A stretch of DNA of 64,000 bases from Alicyclobacillus sp. ALC3 (GCF_028751195.1 NZ_CP066784.1:1550001-1614000), one strand, 5' to 3'. Shown: positions 1 through 9,393, counted from the stretch's first letter. Notes: generated from the sequence alone by a model not told the origin. Made by a program: numbers and translations.

Positions 1-645
1 TTCTGCCATTGCAGCAGCCGGGACTTCATGGGGGTTCAATACTTCTACCGTGATCTCTCGACGATTAGCCACTCGATTGATTTCTGCCAATATCGCCTCC
101 GGCAGAGGAACCCCTTCACTCCACAAAGCCCAAAACTCTTTCTCTACCCAGTCTGCACTCTCCTCATCGTCATCCTGCCATACAAGTTCATAGTTGTGAG
201 AAAAGGCACTTTTCGACTCGTTTACTGAGCCAATGAACGATCTACGGCTACCGTCCGGATAGTGTATCGCCCCCGCTTTGCCATGTAGAAACAGACGCTC
301 CTTCGGTACAACCCGAATTTCCACATTTCCCGACTGCAACAACTTGCCCAGGGTCTGATAGCGTTCCCTTTTCAAGAGCGCTTCCGCTTCGACATCCACT
401 GCATTCCAGCGTTCTTTAAGGACCGTATCCCTCCCTGTTGCCACTTGGAAATCAGCCAAATCCAGTTCGGAATTGCAAATAATCTTCACCTCTGGAATTT
501 GAGCAATTTCCTCACCAACAAGTTCGAAAATAGAACTCCTGAAATAACCTGCAATACGGAAATACTTTGATGCACCTTTTAAAGTTTTAGCCAAGAACTC
601 TGTATCCAATCTCTCTGTTCGAGATGAAAAGCGCTTCAACGTCAT
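1..645 (-). CDS. PLD-domain protein of an anti-phage operon, N-terminal part (runs off the window)
   Basis: Open frame on the minus strand with its ATG at 643-645, three bases after the stop of the DUF1156 methylase gene, so it is the fourth gene of the operon; the C-terminus lies outside the window. About 215 residues are visible. Residues 121-123 (HGK), followed by a GSVNESKSAF segment around 139-148, look like the H-x-K...N signature of phospholipase D-like domains. In related defence operons such a domain sits at the N-terminus of a large SNF2-type helicase, so the missing part is probably a helicase; that is inference. A stand-alone PLD nuclease is the alternative. Confidence 0.7.
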   Translation of the reverse strand, partial: MTLKRFSSRTERLDTEFLAKTLKGASKYFRIAGYFRSSIFELVGEEIAQIPEVKIICNSELDLADFQVATGRDTVLKERWNAVDVEAEALLKRERYQTLGKLLQSGNVEIRVVPKERLFLHGKAGAIHYPDGSRRSFIGSVNESKSAFSHNYELVWQDDDEESADWVEKEFWALWSEGVPLPEAILAEINRVANRREITVEVLNPHEVPAAAMAE

Positions 646-648
646 ATC

Positions 649-3522
649 TTATAACCTCTGGTTTCGTATGGCCTCTGCGAGTATACGTGCACAACTCGCC
701 TCGAGCTCGGGTTTGAAGGTCTTCGTGCCTTTAATGCCTTCCCGTTTTTCTGCCAGATAGTCTGCCATTTTAGCTAATAATGCTTTGTTTGGTAGGTAGT
801 TGGGGCAGTTTTCCATCAGGTGTAAGAGCACATCATCCACTTCGACTTCTTTCGAGAGTTCAAAGAGTGCATAGAGTAGGGCTCGTAACGGTGTCCCTGC
901 AATTTCAGCGTCTCCGGACATCATCCCACTCTTGAACTCGGACGAGAGCTTCAAACGTGCAGAATTGGCTTTCGAGCTGTCGCTCATCAACTTGTCAAAG
1001 TGATGCACCTGGAAGGCTTTGGCGAAGTTCTGGTAGTTATCCAAGGTTTTGGCGCCCTGATGCTCCATCTCCACCATCTTAAGATAGAAACGCTCCACCG
1101 CCTGTAGTTTCTGCCATTCACCCTTTTCAAACCCTACAGGGACAAGAAACTGGACCGCGGTCTGAACTGCAAACTCGATCAGTTCATCGACAAAGGTTTT
1201 TTTGCCCTTTTGCCGAGGCGCTTCCGCCTCGGCGATCATGTCCTTGCCGTCAATGCGAGAATAGGCTGTCAGGACTTTCAGAGCCGCAGCATAGCCGCCC
1301 ATCTGTAAGTCAGCGTCAGTGTAGAGTCCTTCTGAACCTTGGGCCCGAACCCTTTTATCCAACCCGACCAGCGACTCTACCTGTTCCTTAACGGCTTCCT
1401 CAATCTCCCAACCCAGATCATCTCGGAAGGTCTCCAATTCTTGATGGCGTTTACGCAGAATTAGAATAATGGTTCCCTTGACATTTGCCCCCTGACGTAC
1501 AGCTGAATCAGTTTCCGTTACCACATACCAAGCCGCCGTCACTTGCAAGCCACTGGCCCAAATGATGTTTGCCATGTCTGCCCAGATAGCCCCGCTTTGA
1601 TGGGTAAACATTAGGACCTGAATGCCGTTATCCGGCATCTTCTGGGCCATCTTGTGGTAGGAAGCCACCATGCCTTGGCGAAAGCCTGCATCCTCTCCTT
1701 TAATAGCTAAAGAACGGCGGCTGTCCCAGGTCCAGTGAGCAAATTCTTTAGGAGGATCTTTTCTAAGCCAAGCAATGAAAAACTCAGTGATTTCTTCATA
1801 TTTAACTGCATCTCCGTATGGGGGGTCGGTGATATATATATCGTTTTCAACTGGAACTTCTGAGGCAAGGTCATTTCCGACCCTTGTTTCCGATGTGAAT
1901 GGTATGCTTTTTATCGGCTTGTCCAACACCGCGAACAAGTCCAATAAAGAACGGCAACCCCAATTATAGAGTGTATTAAGTGCCTGATTATAAAAAACAT
2001 TAGAAGTGTTATTGCTGGCACCACCGATTTGCTTGCCACTACCATCTTTTGCGATTCTAGCACCCGATGTTGTCCATCTACTCAACTTACTTGAAAAATC
2101 CAACATAGATGGTAACAGTGGGTATAGAACAGAATTTTTAATATTTTTCTTTATAACTCCAAGATAGAGTAAGTGTCTCGGATTAAACAAATGGTGCCAG
2201 TAAGTCCAGCCGCGTTCGCGGATTGGCTGGTCAGTGTTATATCCCTTTTCAATGACCATATCAGGTATATAACCCTTTTCCTGCCACTTCTCGAGATGTT
2301 CATTGACGTAGTCTATTACTTTTCTCTCGCGAGCCAGATCTTCATCTGTGACCGAACGAAATTCATAGTCGTATTTCGACCCCGTTGGTTTCTTTTTCAT
2401 CCATTGAATACAATAGAGACGCTCTTGAAATATATCATCTGGACGTGGTACAAAATCTGTTTTTTCCCACAAACGAAGGCGATTTTTATTTTCTTCACCT
2501 TCTTTGTAGTCTCCTCGAATGGTTTTTATGTTTATCCGATATTGAGTAACTCCATCAGGTGAATGAACAACATTACCATCTTGAATGGTGCCAACCTGAG
2601 CTGCGTTCAACTCTTCGGAAGAATTAACATGTCGTACTTCAATGTCGTAGCGCTTACTAGAGTGATTGGGGATTAGTTCTGCAATAACCCCATACCCCTT
2701 GCTGATAATTCTGTCCGGCAATAGGGGCACCATCCAACCAGTTTCAGGGCATTTGACTTCAATACAGTAAAGATAAACCTTGGCCTCCCAGCCTTTTCCA
2801 TCCGTTTCAATACCTAGCGTGTCAATCTCATTTTGCACCTGCTGTGATAGCGTCTTCTGAACCTTGTCCATTTCGGCCCGTTTTTCCGTGCTTGCACCCA
2901 CGATATTAAAAGCCCCCCACGTGAGCAGAGAGGCAATAGGATTGAGATCAGAAGCATAAACATCACAGCCAAGGCGTGCCGCTTCAAAGGGAATCTGCCC
3001 TGAGCCCGAAAAGACATCAGCAACCTTTGGACGACGTCCGAAGCGGGCAATCCCCATCTGTTCTACCAGTTCGGGGAAGGATTCGGCAGATGTACCCAGA
3101 TGCTGATTCACACGGTTCCAGATATGCATGTGAAGATCGTCGCCTAGTTCTTCGGGGCGTTTGGCTTTACTTACCTGTTCAGAGTATGGCAACACCAGAA
3201 ATTTCCCCACTGAATCGCGTCTAGAAGCAGGAAGCGTAGCCTCAATGCGCTTTCGCATGGTCTCAGCATCCATCCCCATCAGCATCTCAAAAATCTCCAG
3301 ATCTTTGAGATGATCCTCTGTAGCAGGAAGTAATGACCCAAGAATACATGCCTTGTTCAAAATAAGCGGCTTGCGACCCTTCCAATAACTTCCTAGAGCT
3401 GTGAGTGTTTTGCCTGCTCCCGCCATCTGTTCTTTGTAGCTCTCAGCAGATATTTTTTGGACAGGAAACAAATGTTCAATCAGTGCTGGTTTGTCTTTCC
3501 ATTCAAATGGTGCTAGGGCCAT
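649..3522 (-). CDS. DUF1156 domain DNA adenine methylase (anti-phage associated)
   Basis: A 957-residue protein. An N-terminal DUF1156-like segment (GAGKTLTALGSYWKGRKPL, about residues 35-53) precedes a Rossmann methyltransferase: SAM-binding motif I is FSGSG at 171-175, and the catalytic motif IV is DPPYGD near residue 567, typical of N6-adenine or N4-cytosine methylases. The large insertion between the motifs probably carries target recognition. The start overlaps the stop of the DUF3780 gene (TGATG), indicating translational coupling. By analogy with related operons it would modify host DNA to mark self, with the ATPase and helicase acting on unmodified phage DNA. The middle of the gene is visibly richer in A+T than the core genome to the right, as expected of acquired DNA. 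Confidence 0.88.
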   Translation of the reverse strand: MALAPFEWKDKPALIEHLFPVQKISAESYKEQMAGAGKTLTALGSYWKGRKPLILNKACILGSLLPATEDHLKDLEIFEMLMGMDAETMRKRIEATLPASRRDSVGKFLVLPYSEQVSKAKRPEELGDDLHMHIWNRVNQHLGTSAESFPELVEQMGIARFGRRPKVADVFSGSGQIPFEAARLGCDVYASDLNPIASLLTWGAFNIVGASTEKRAEMDKVQKTLSQQVQNEIDTLGIETDGKGWEAKVYLYCIEVKCPETGWMVPLLPDRIISKGYGVIAELIPNHSSKRYDIEVRHVNSSEELNAAQVGTIQDGNVVHSPDGVTQYRINIKTIRGDYKEGEENKNRLRLWEKTDFVPRPDDIFQERLYCIQWMKKKPTGSKYDYEFRSVTDEDLARERKVIDYVNEHLEKWQEKGYIPDMVIEKGYNTDQPIRERGWTYWHHLFNPRHLLYLGVIKKNIKNSVLYPLLPSMLDFSSKLSRWTTSGARIAKDGSGKQIGGASNNTSNVFYNQALNTLYNWGCRSLLDLFAVLDKPIKSIPFTSETRVGNDLASEVPVENDIYITDPPYGDAVKYEEITEFFIAWLRKDPPKEFAHWTWDSRRSLAIKGEDAGFRQGMVASYHKMAQKMPDNGIQVLMFTHQSGAIWADMANIIWASGLQVTAAWYVVTETDSAVRQGANVKGTIILILRKRHQELETFRDDLGWEIEEAVKEQVESLVGLDKRVRAQGSEGLYTDADLQMGGYAAALKVLTAYSRIDGKDMIAEAEAPRQKGKKTFVDELIEFAVQTAVQFLVPVGFEKGEWQKLQAVERFYLKMVEMEHQGAKTLDNYQNFAKAFQVHHFDKLMSDSSKANSARLKLSSEFKSGMMSGDAEIAGTPLRALLYALFELSKEVEVDDVLLHLMENCPNYLPNKALLAKMADYLAEKREGIKGTKTFKPELEASCARILAEAIRNQRL

Positions 3523-4109
3523 CAGATATCTCCCTTTTCTATGAAATCAAAAAGAGGCAACGTGTCTTGTTGTTCGGATTTCTCCTTTGTCTTGGGCTTC
3601 TGTTTGTGTCCCAACTTAATACTTAATCCGTCAGACAAGGCGCAGTAGAGTGCTTTGCGCCAGCCTCGGTCAGACTGACTGTCCTGCCCTGCTTCCGATG
3701 CAGTCTTACTGTAAAGCCACCAGCGCTCCTCGGGCCGCAATGCCAGCCATTTTTGGGATATTACAAGGCACTCATCAGGTGTAGCATGCTCCGCCGCCCA
3801 CCCAAGCACACACAACTCTCTACCCAGAAATCGGTCCAGCTTGACTCTTCCGATTGTCCAACTGCCGGCACTTTGCTTTTTAGTTTTTAAGCGTGCATTA
3901 AAGTCCCGTCTGGCATCATCGCGAATTTTGTTCCAAAGCTCTCGAGCCAGTACCAATCTGCATTCAACCATTTCACGCCGAGCTTCATCACCATCGAAGC
4001 CAAAATCCTCGTAAATACAGATAGCTTCCCGCTGACTTGCGGGAATTTCCACGTAAAAATGGTGCATCCCAAATTCGGTTGGCGCTCCAAAACCTGTAGT
4101 GCCACTCAT
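3522..4109 (-). CDS. DUF3780 domain protein (anti-phage associated)
   Basis: A 195-residue soluble protein with no signal peptide or membrane segment. Its N-terminus (GFGAPTEFGMHHFYVEIP) and its place between a DUF499 ATPase and a DUF1156 methylase match the DUF3780 family, for which I know no biochemical activity. The start overlaps the upstream ATPase stop by four bases (ATGA) and its own stop overlaps the methylase ATG, so the three proteins are translationally coupled and probably act in one complex. The C-terminus is lysine- and glutamine-rich (residues about 165-182). The family call rests on recognised sequence and context, not on a search. Confidence 0.82.
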   Translation of the reverse strand: MSGTTGFGAPTEFGMHHFYVEIPASQREAICIYEDFGFDGDEARREMVECRLVLARELWNKIRDDARRDFNARLKTKKQSAGSWTIGRVKLDRFLGRELCVLGWAAEHATPDECLVISQKWLALRPEERWWLYSKTASEAGQDSQSDRGWRKALYCALSDGLSIKLGHKQKPKTKEKSEQQDTLPLFDFIEKGDI

Positions 4110-7100
4110 TTTTGTTCTACCTCACCGTTGCCTATCTCAATGCCAAGCTGTTTTGCAAATTGTTCTAGATCATAGCCAGTTGGCATATAGGCTTTTTTAA
4201 ACGTCATAATCACAGGTGCTTCCGATCCAACGAGGCTTTGAAGATGTCCCAGTTCCGTCTCAATAAACTCTGCATCAATCTTAATTTCACCAAGAGAAAG
4301 ATGAATCGCCCTTGGTGCAGAACCAACCATCAGCATAACCTGTTCAAATTCAATGCTTTTTTCCTTAGCCATCTTCAGTCCCTCATACGTCTTCGAGGAA
4401 TTATCCAAACGCTTTGGTGACGGACTATGCCAAATTGCTGGCGATTCCCTAATAATTGGGACTTCTTTGGAGCCGGATTTAGCAAAGGTAAAGTTGCGCT
4501 TTTCCTCAAGGCCATCACACTCAGCAAAGACATAAACTGTCGTTTCGTCGTCTCCCAACTGAATGGGGCCTGCATAATCGGTTCCGTTTCGAGCTTCTGA
4601 TCCGTCCAAGGTGTACTTAATAGACCCTTTTGGTGCGACAAACAATTCTACTGTTCTGGAAACCTCGTCAAATCGGTTGCGTAGCGTTAGACGATTCTTC
4701 CAGGTCTTTGGGGCACCCGTGAGATTCTTTCCGGTAGGGTCGACGGCGAGAAACTGAACTCGCAGTGCTTTGGTTACAAGTGTATTGTCACTCAATACTG
4801 GGCTGCTTTCGGAAACTTCACTATCCTCTGCATAGTGGATTCGAGGACTGTTTCCGGCATTCGCCACATCAATCTTCAACCGCACTGTGCCTGAGTCATC
4901 CGGAGAAGAGTCTTCACCGATAATGACCTCCGTTGTCTTTGGCTTCGGTTTTTTTGTAATGGAACCATTCCCCAAATCTTCCCATACACCACGCTGGTAT
5001 GCTTCAATCACAAGCTGATCAAACCCACGGCTTGGAAGCCACGGCATCTGAGTCTTCTGCTTCATTTTGTCTAGCAAGTCCGTCTTGCGTGCCTCGTCCT
5101 GAGAGCCAAAAAGCAAAGACTCTGCTCTGGCACGAAGGGCGTCAAAGTTCTGGCTGATCTCGGTATACAATTTTATAGGATCTGAAGTCAGCGTCTTTAC
5201 AACCTGCTTTTCACCATTGTAGGGCTCATTGGATGGATACGTACTATCAAGTGCTTTAGGTCGAAGTACATCTTCCCCCCGATTGTTTCCAGGGAAAAGA
5301 AGTTTGTCAAAAACTGAAAGAACGGTGGTTTGGAAATCCTGCTCATATTGCGTAATTTTTGTGTCCAACTCTTCTCGTTGGGGATGCGATTGAGGAATTT
5401 CTGGATTTGCTTTTGCCACCGCATAAACGTGTCGAGCAGCCTTGTCTATACTAGCCATGGAGGACTTATCACCGGTTAACACGAGCATATTATTTTTGTT
5501 AACTAAACCCTTGAAGAAATTCGCAACAACACCTGGAGGAGTTTTCCCATCCGGACTGATTATCAAAAGTGCTCGTCCCGTTTTAAGAACAGCCTCTGCT
5601 TCATCCATTTCAGGAAGAGGTAACACTTTTTCATATGCTTCCTTTGTTGTCGGTTTATACATCTCCTCAAGCCGATGGCGTATCAGTTCATCCACCTTGT
5701 TTTGTGGAGCTTTATCCGCATACCCCTGAAGTTTCTTCGTTAAATTTTCCTGATGACTAAAATAGTGACGTCCTTCTTGGGTCTGGTGTAAATACCAAGC
5801 GGACTTTTGAAGCTCACTGAATGCGGCTAGAAAACCGCTTCCTTGGTGAATGGGGTCGATTAAGCACTCAAGCATCTCACTATCAGTGAGGCCTCTAACA
5901 GAATTCACTGCAGTTGAAAGACTGGCCGTTAGCACTAGAGTTCCAACTTGTTGCGCATAGTGATTTCCACTGTGGATGTCGATGATCTGCGCATGAGCGC
6001 TGTACGTGGAATCCCAAAGGTCTCTTGCAATCACATCTCTCATTTCTGAGATTTCGGCCAGTTTTTCTCTTACGTCTTGGATGGAAAGATCAAAATGCTG
6101 AGCACCAATCAGATAAACGTCTTCGCTGCTTTCCCACACAGACTTTAAAAGCCTCGAAACCAATTCCATTAATCCTCGCGTTTGTTTGAATTTCTCGTTT
6201 TCCTTAAACAGAGCAACAATACTCTTGAAGCTTGGATGGAAGGGATAGGTTGATTCAATTTCGTTGGCCAGTGCCTCGGCGCTTCTTTCAACCGTTTTTG
6301 CCTTTGCTGCTTCTGCCAGCCTCGACGCATAGACAGAAGCAACTTCTGCAATCTCGCTTTTATCCGGTAACGAAAGGAAGAGTCGCTTGCGAAGAATTTC
6401 ATATATCTCGTTGGATTCCAGATTAACCGGAGTAATGGAAACTTCAGCACGCCCCAGTTCCTGTGTGGCATCGTCAAGAGCACGTTGTATTAACTTCCCA
6501 CCAGTATCGTAGGCAGCTTCCAGGTCAGAAACGACAATACAGACATTTTTTCTTTTTTGAGCTGCAGTCAGCATATTGGAAAATGCTCTGGTAATCACGT
6601 CGGCAATCGTTCCATGTCCTAAGACCTGCGTGCTGTAATAATGGAAATATGGAGGCATTTCATCCAAGAGAATAAGAACTGGTTCTTCGCCATCGAACAG
6701 ACTTAGCCATGATTGTTCATCCGGGGCCTTTGCACCAGATTCCCAATATTCCCGAAAGAGGCCCTCTTTTCCTAACTGACGAGCAATTTCTCCCCAGAAA
6801 TAAGTATGAGGATTATTGCGTCCATTAAAAGCGGCTACCTTTGCTGAATTAAAACCTGACTGATATGGCATAGAGCCTATTTGTGTCTCGCGAAGCGCTG
6901 CATCTTTTGCTAGAAGTCCAAATCCAACCATCAGGTGTGTTTTACCACCACCCATGGCTTGTTTAAGATGGAACACGGTATCGTTTGACTTCCCTGCAAG
7001 GCGCGCCATCCCTTTGGAAAGAAGCGCCTTCATTCCTTCAGTGATGAAAGTTTTCTTAAAATAATCCGACCCATTGGTGTCATTAATAATCTGATCAAGT

Positions 7101-7174
7101 TGTTCGATCTGATCCCCAACATTTATTTCAAGGGCCTTGGGCTGTAACTGGCATGCTGATTTGATTGTTCTCAC
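4106..7174 (-). CDS. DUF499 domain ATPase (anti-phage associated)
   Basis: P-loop ATPase of about 1,022 residues. The Walker A is GGGKTH (near residue 75) and the Walker B is VLILLDEMPP (near 170). Toward the C-terminus a YTLDGSEA-containing segment resembles the chitobiase C-terminal-like domain seen in these proteins. I take GTG at 7172-7174 as the start because AGGAGG lies 12 bases upstream and the conserved-looking protein begins there; the frame stays open to 7297 but the added 41 residues look non-native. It is the first gene of the defence operon. In related operons it is named an anti-phage ATPase; its exact role (DNA translocation or sensing) is unknown. It lies directly downstream of a truncated helicase fragment in the same orientation. 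Confidence 0.85.
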   Translation of the reverse strand: MRTIKSACQLQPKALEINVGDQIEQLDQIINDTNGSDYFKKTFITEGMKALLSKGMARLAGKSNDTVFHLKQAMGGGKTHLMVGFGLLAKDAALRETQIGSMPYQSGFNSAKVAAFNGRNNPHTYFWGEIARQLGKEGLFREYWESGAKAPDEQSWLSLFDGEEPVLILLDEMPPYFHYYSTQVLGHGTIADVITRAFSNMLTAAQKRKNVCIVVSDLEAAYDTGGKLIQRALDDATQELGRAEVSITPVNLESNEIYEILRKRLFLSLPDKSEIAEVASVYASRLAEAAKAKTVERSAEALANEIESTYPFHPSFKSIVALFKENEKFKQTRGLMELVSRLLKSVWESSEDVYLIGAQHFDLSIQDVREKLAEISEMRDVIARDLWDSTYSAHAQIIDIHSGNHYAQQVGTLVLTASLSTAVNSVRGLTDSEMLECLIDPIHQGSGFLAAFSELQKSAWYLHQTQEGRHYFSHQENLTKKLQGYADKAPQNKVDELIRHRLEEMYKPTTKEAYEKVLPLPEMDEAEAVLKTGRALLIISPDGKTPPGVVANFFKGLVNKNNMLVLTGDKSSMASIDKAARHVYAVAKANPEIPQSHPQREELDTKITQYEQDFQTTVLSVFDKLLFPGNNRGEDVLRPKALDSTYPSNEPYNGEKQVVKTLTSDPIKLYTEISQNFDALRARAESLLFGSQDEARKTDLLDKMKQKTQMPWLPSRGFDQLVIEAYQRGVWEDLGNGSITKKPKPKTTEVIIGEDSSPDDSGTVRLKIDVANAGNSPRIHYAEDSEVSESSPVLSDNTLVTKALRVQFLAVDPTGKNLTGAPKTWKNRLTLRNRFDEVSRTVELFVAPKGSIKYTLDGSEARNGTDYAGPIQLGDDETTVYVFAECDGLEEKRNFTFAKSGSKEVPIIRESPAIWHSPSPKRLDNSSKTYEGLKMAKEKSIEFEQVMLMVGSAPRAIHLSLGEIKIDAEFIETELGHLQSLVGSEAPVIMTFKKAYMPTGYDLEQFAKQLGIEIGNGEVEQK

Positions 7175-7346
7175 TGTAATATATTTCCTCCTCTTACCCC
7201 ACATAAACCTCTGACGCTTCAATATATTTACACCGCTTTTGAGGGTGTCCCGGGCGTCTGCGCGGAGCAGCAGTTCGCGCATGTACGGACACACCAACCT
7301 GCACCAGCCCGCACGAGTTGCAGCTGCTGCCTAGGTTACATCACTC

Positions 7347-7706
7347 TTACACGGCCGTGAGCCTCACGGCCAGCTTGAAGTCATCTCCGCCGGCATCGAA
7401 CGACCAAGGTAGCCCGGCTTCAACCAGGCTCAGGCTAGGCTCGTGACCTTGAAACAGTGTCTGCTCCTGCAGTACGCCCGTAGGCGTCCGAAAGACAACG
7501 TTGACTGCATCCTGGCCAATCGGCTCCGCGCTGACGATTCGCACCGAGTCATGCGGCAGTATCCCCTCAATTATCTCGTCCTTCTTTATGTCCTCCAACC
7601 GCACCACGCAGTGATCACCCGTTTTCCAAACGCCCCACCGGACGTATTTTTCTATTTCACGTACTACTTCCATTCTCCTATTAGATATTATAGTACATCC
7701 CAGCAA
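7347..7706 (-). pseudogene. N-terminal fragment of an SNF2-type anti-phage helicase
   Basis: The 119-residue reading matches, from memory, the N-terminal domain of large SNF2/DEAD helicases found with DISARM-like and DUF1156/DUF499 operons. Matching segments are an LEDIKKDEIIEGILP-like opening, VRIVSAEPIGQDAVNVVF, and the closing GLPWSFDAGGDDFKL. In full-length proteins the helicase motor follows directly after a PWSFDxDG-like motif. Here the frame ends eight codons after it, and nothing helicase-like follows before the DUF499 gene 170 bases downstream. A good start context (GGAG upstream of ATG at about 7671-7673, beginning MEVVREIEKYVRWGVW) remains. I read it as the stub of a larger gene truncated by deletion. 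Confidence 0.6.
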
Positions 7707-7838
7707 CCAAAGTAGACGGAAAATTCGGGTGGGCGCGGACAGACCTGCCAGTCATGGTGCATGCAGTTAACACGTGATGCCCCTTCGACTTCCTCTATGG
7801 TACGAAACGGACTTGCGTGCGCAATTCATTCATGACAG

Positions 7839-7918
7839 TTCCTCAAGAATCCATAATGAACTTGCCTTGCTACAGGCATCTGCTACATAGAATTAATTCT
7901 TGAAGAATTCTTGAGGAA
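7839..7918. repeat. 12-bp inverted repeat plus tandem ATTCTTGA motifs upstream of an unknown gene pair
   Basis: TTCCTCAAGAAT at 7839-7850 is the exact reverse complement of ATTCTTGAGGAA at 7907-7918. A second ATTCTTGA lies at 7895-7902, making two direct copies 12 bp apart on the right-hand side. The set ends seven bases before an AGGAGG ribosome binding site, so it looks like an operator region, or a long-loop leader structure, for the genes that follow. Confidence 0.5.
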
Positions 7919-7937
7919 TCACACAGGAGGTGAATGA

Positions 7938-8576
7938 CTGCTGAGTCTCTTTCAAGTAAAGTCAAGACCACTCGGAGGTCCCGACCGCTCGTCGTTGTAT
8001 TGGGAGAATAGGTTGGTTTGTATCGGTTATCCTGCCATTGGCAGTCTTGAGGGAAAACGAAAGGAAGAAACTCGTGCCATGTATGTGGAAGCGTATCCGG
8101 ACGACGAATCGGCCCAGATTCGTTTCCACCTTGGGGTTATCAACGCATTTGTCAACACCATCGTAGCTGAACGTGATCTGATCCTAGTTGAGGACAAGAG
8201 TGACCCAGTGACTTACGTTGGAATCGCTGGAGAGTACGAGTACGTGGGAGATACGGAGTCAGTCAGATTAGGCCTTACGCACAGAAGACACGTTGACTGG
8301 CGGGCGAAGGTCCCCAAATCAGACTTAGTTCCTGAAGTGCAGGAACTGCTGCGCAACCGCCCCACCATCACACAGTTTAAGTACCCACAGTCCGTTGCAA
8401 TGCTTGACTGGGTCTTCGACACAGAGGCGAAGTTAGATGGCACCGCGGACTTAGTGCACCAGGCACTGGAGGTTTTAAAGGACGACATGGGTCAGACGGA
8501 AGACCCGCTTCGAAGAACTCTTGCCGCATGGCAATCCTACGCCAATCTAAGGAGGCTGGCCGACCGTGATCATTGA
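7938..8576 (+). CDS. Unknown protein with EVE/PUA-like restriction-system features
   Basis: The first canonical start in frame is TTG at 7995 (193 residues), but the frame is open back to CTG at 7938. The only strong ribosome binding site (AGGAGG, 7925-7930) is correctly spaced for that upstream position, so the protein may be about 212 residues with a rare CTG start. The stretch AGEYEYVGDTESVRLGLTHR followed by VDWRAKVPKSDL resembles the EVE/PUA-like modules of modification-dependent restriction proteins (a GxYEY... HxRxVxW pattern). No catalytic motif is visible. It overlaps the next gene by 11 bases. The function is not recognised; a base- or DNA-sensing role is inference. Confidence 0.55.
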   Translation: MLSLFQVKSRPLGGPDRSSLYWENRLVCIGYPAIGSLEGKRKEETRAMYVEAYPDDESAQIRFHLGVINAFVNTIVAERDLILVEDKSDPVTYVGIAGEYEYVGDTESVRLGLTHRRHVDWRAKVPKSDLVPEVQELLRNRPTITQFKYPQSVAMLDWVFDTEAKLDGTADLVHQALEVLKDDMGQTEDPLRRTLAAWQSYANLRRLADRDH

Positions 8577-8940
8577 CGTCGAATCAGGTAAAGTGCTGGA
8601 TACGGTGCCACACGCACGCGAGTACAGGGTGTGGGTCAAGTTGCTGAATAACAAGTACCCGGGCGCGTTAGATGTTATTCGCAGCCACCTTAACGACATC
8701 GCGGACTCGAACGATGTGCTGACTTCAAGCTGGATTCCAGGATCCGACTGGCACGGAACTATCTTTGAGCCCCTTTACCACGCCTGCCTCCAGAATGAAG
8801 TTCAGGCTGCCCAGTTCTACGGACTGGTACTATACGAGGTCATGATTAACCGTCACGAGTCTTGGGGCTACGGAAGATATACGACTGCGGATGGTCGTCA
8901 GATTAGAGGCTTAACGTACTTCCGCTTCTCAGCAGCTTGA
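8566..8940 (+). CDS. Unknown 124-residue protein, partner of the preceding gene
   Basis: Starts at GTG 8566-8568, with AAGGAGG about 12 bases upstream and inside the end of the preceding gene, so the two are translationally coupled. The protein is soluble, acidic at the start and rich in aromatic residues in its second half (WHGTIFEPLYHACLQN, FYGLVLYEVMINRHESWGYG). I do not recognise a family. Coupling to an EVE/PUA-like protein inside a defence-rich region suggests the pair forms one functional unit, possibly a small restriction-like module. Confidence 0.6.
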   Translation: MIIDVESGKVLDTVPHAREYRVWVKLLNNKYPGALDVIRSHLNDIADSNDVLTSSWIPGSDWHGTIFEPLYHACLQNEVQAAQFYGLVLYEVMINRHESWGYGRYTTADGRQIRGLTYFRFSAA

Positions 8941-9069
8941 TACTTGGGGAGTACCACGCCGCGAGAACACTTTGCAAAAGCACAGTCCAGTGACCAATTT
9001 AATTTGGGACGCTGGACTGTACTGTTTCGCGGCCGTGCCAAAGTGAAGTGCACTTGTCCGCTACCCTCA

Positions 9070-9393
9070 CTACAATCCGAGGCTTCGAATCGTGTATTGC
9101 TTCGCGGCTTCGCCCCACATAGTTTCCCAATCAGAAAAATCTGTACTCGCTCTAATGTACTCATCCCATTTTTCATTCGGGATGGACGTAAAATCCTCTT
9201 GGGTTTCAATTGGAAAACCGCTCTTCTCCACCAACTCCTGCATGTTGTTCAATGCAGAGTGACGTTGTACAAACTCGGGTGGAAATAGTTCTGCAAATGA
9301 CACGGTCTGTTCTCCGTCCAATTGCTGAGCCTTGCGACTCAGGTCATCCAATTCGCGTCGCATATCGTCAAGCCCATCAACCCGAATGTCCAT
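9070..9393 (-). CDS. Small conserved protein starting MDIRVDGLDDMRREL
   Basis: Translation from ATG 9391-9393, preceded by GGAGGTG with a 7-base spacer, gives 107 residues; upstream in-frame ATGs lack this site. An N-terminal helix is followed by a segment containing SFAELFPPEFVQRHS and a C-terminal DFSDWETMWGEAAKQY motif. This layout is familiar from small proteins common in Firmicute accessory and prophage regions, whose role I do not know. It is soluble and acidic. It is converging with the 8566-8940 gene, separated by about 130 bases in which I see nothing. Confidence 0.65.
   Translation of the reverse strand: MDIRVDGLDDMRRELDDLSRKAQQLDGEQTVSFAELFPPEFVQRHSALNNMQELVEKSGFPIETQEDFTSIPNEKWDEYIRASTDFSDWETMWGEAAKQYTIRSLGL

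Noticed and set aside
7175-7297. 41-residue N-terminal extension of the DUF499 protein
   Set aside because: The frame is open but its sequence does not look native, and the strong ribosome binding site points to the GTG at 7,174.
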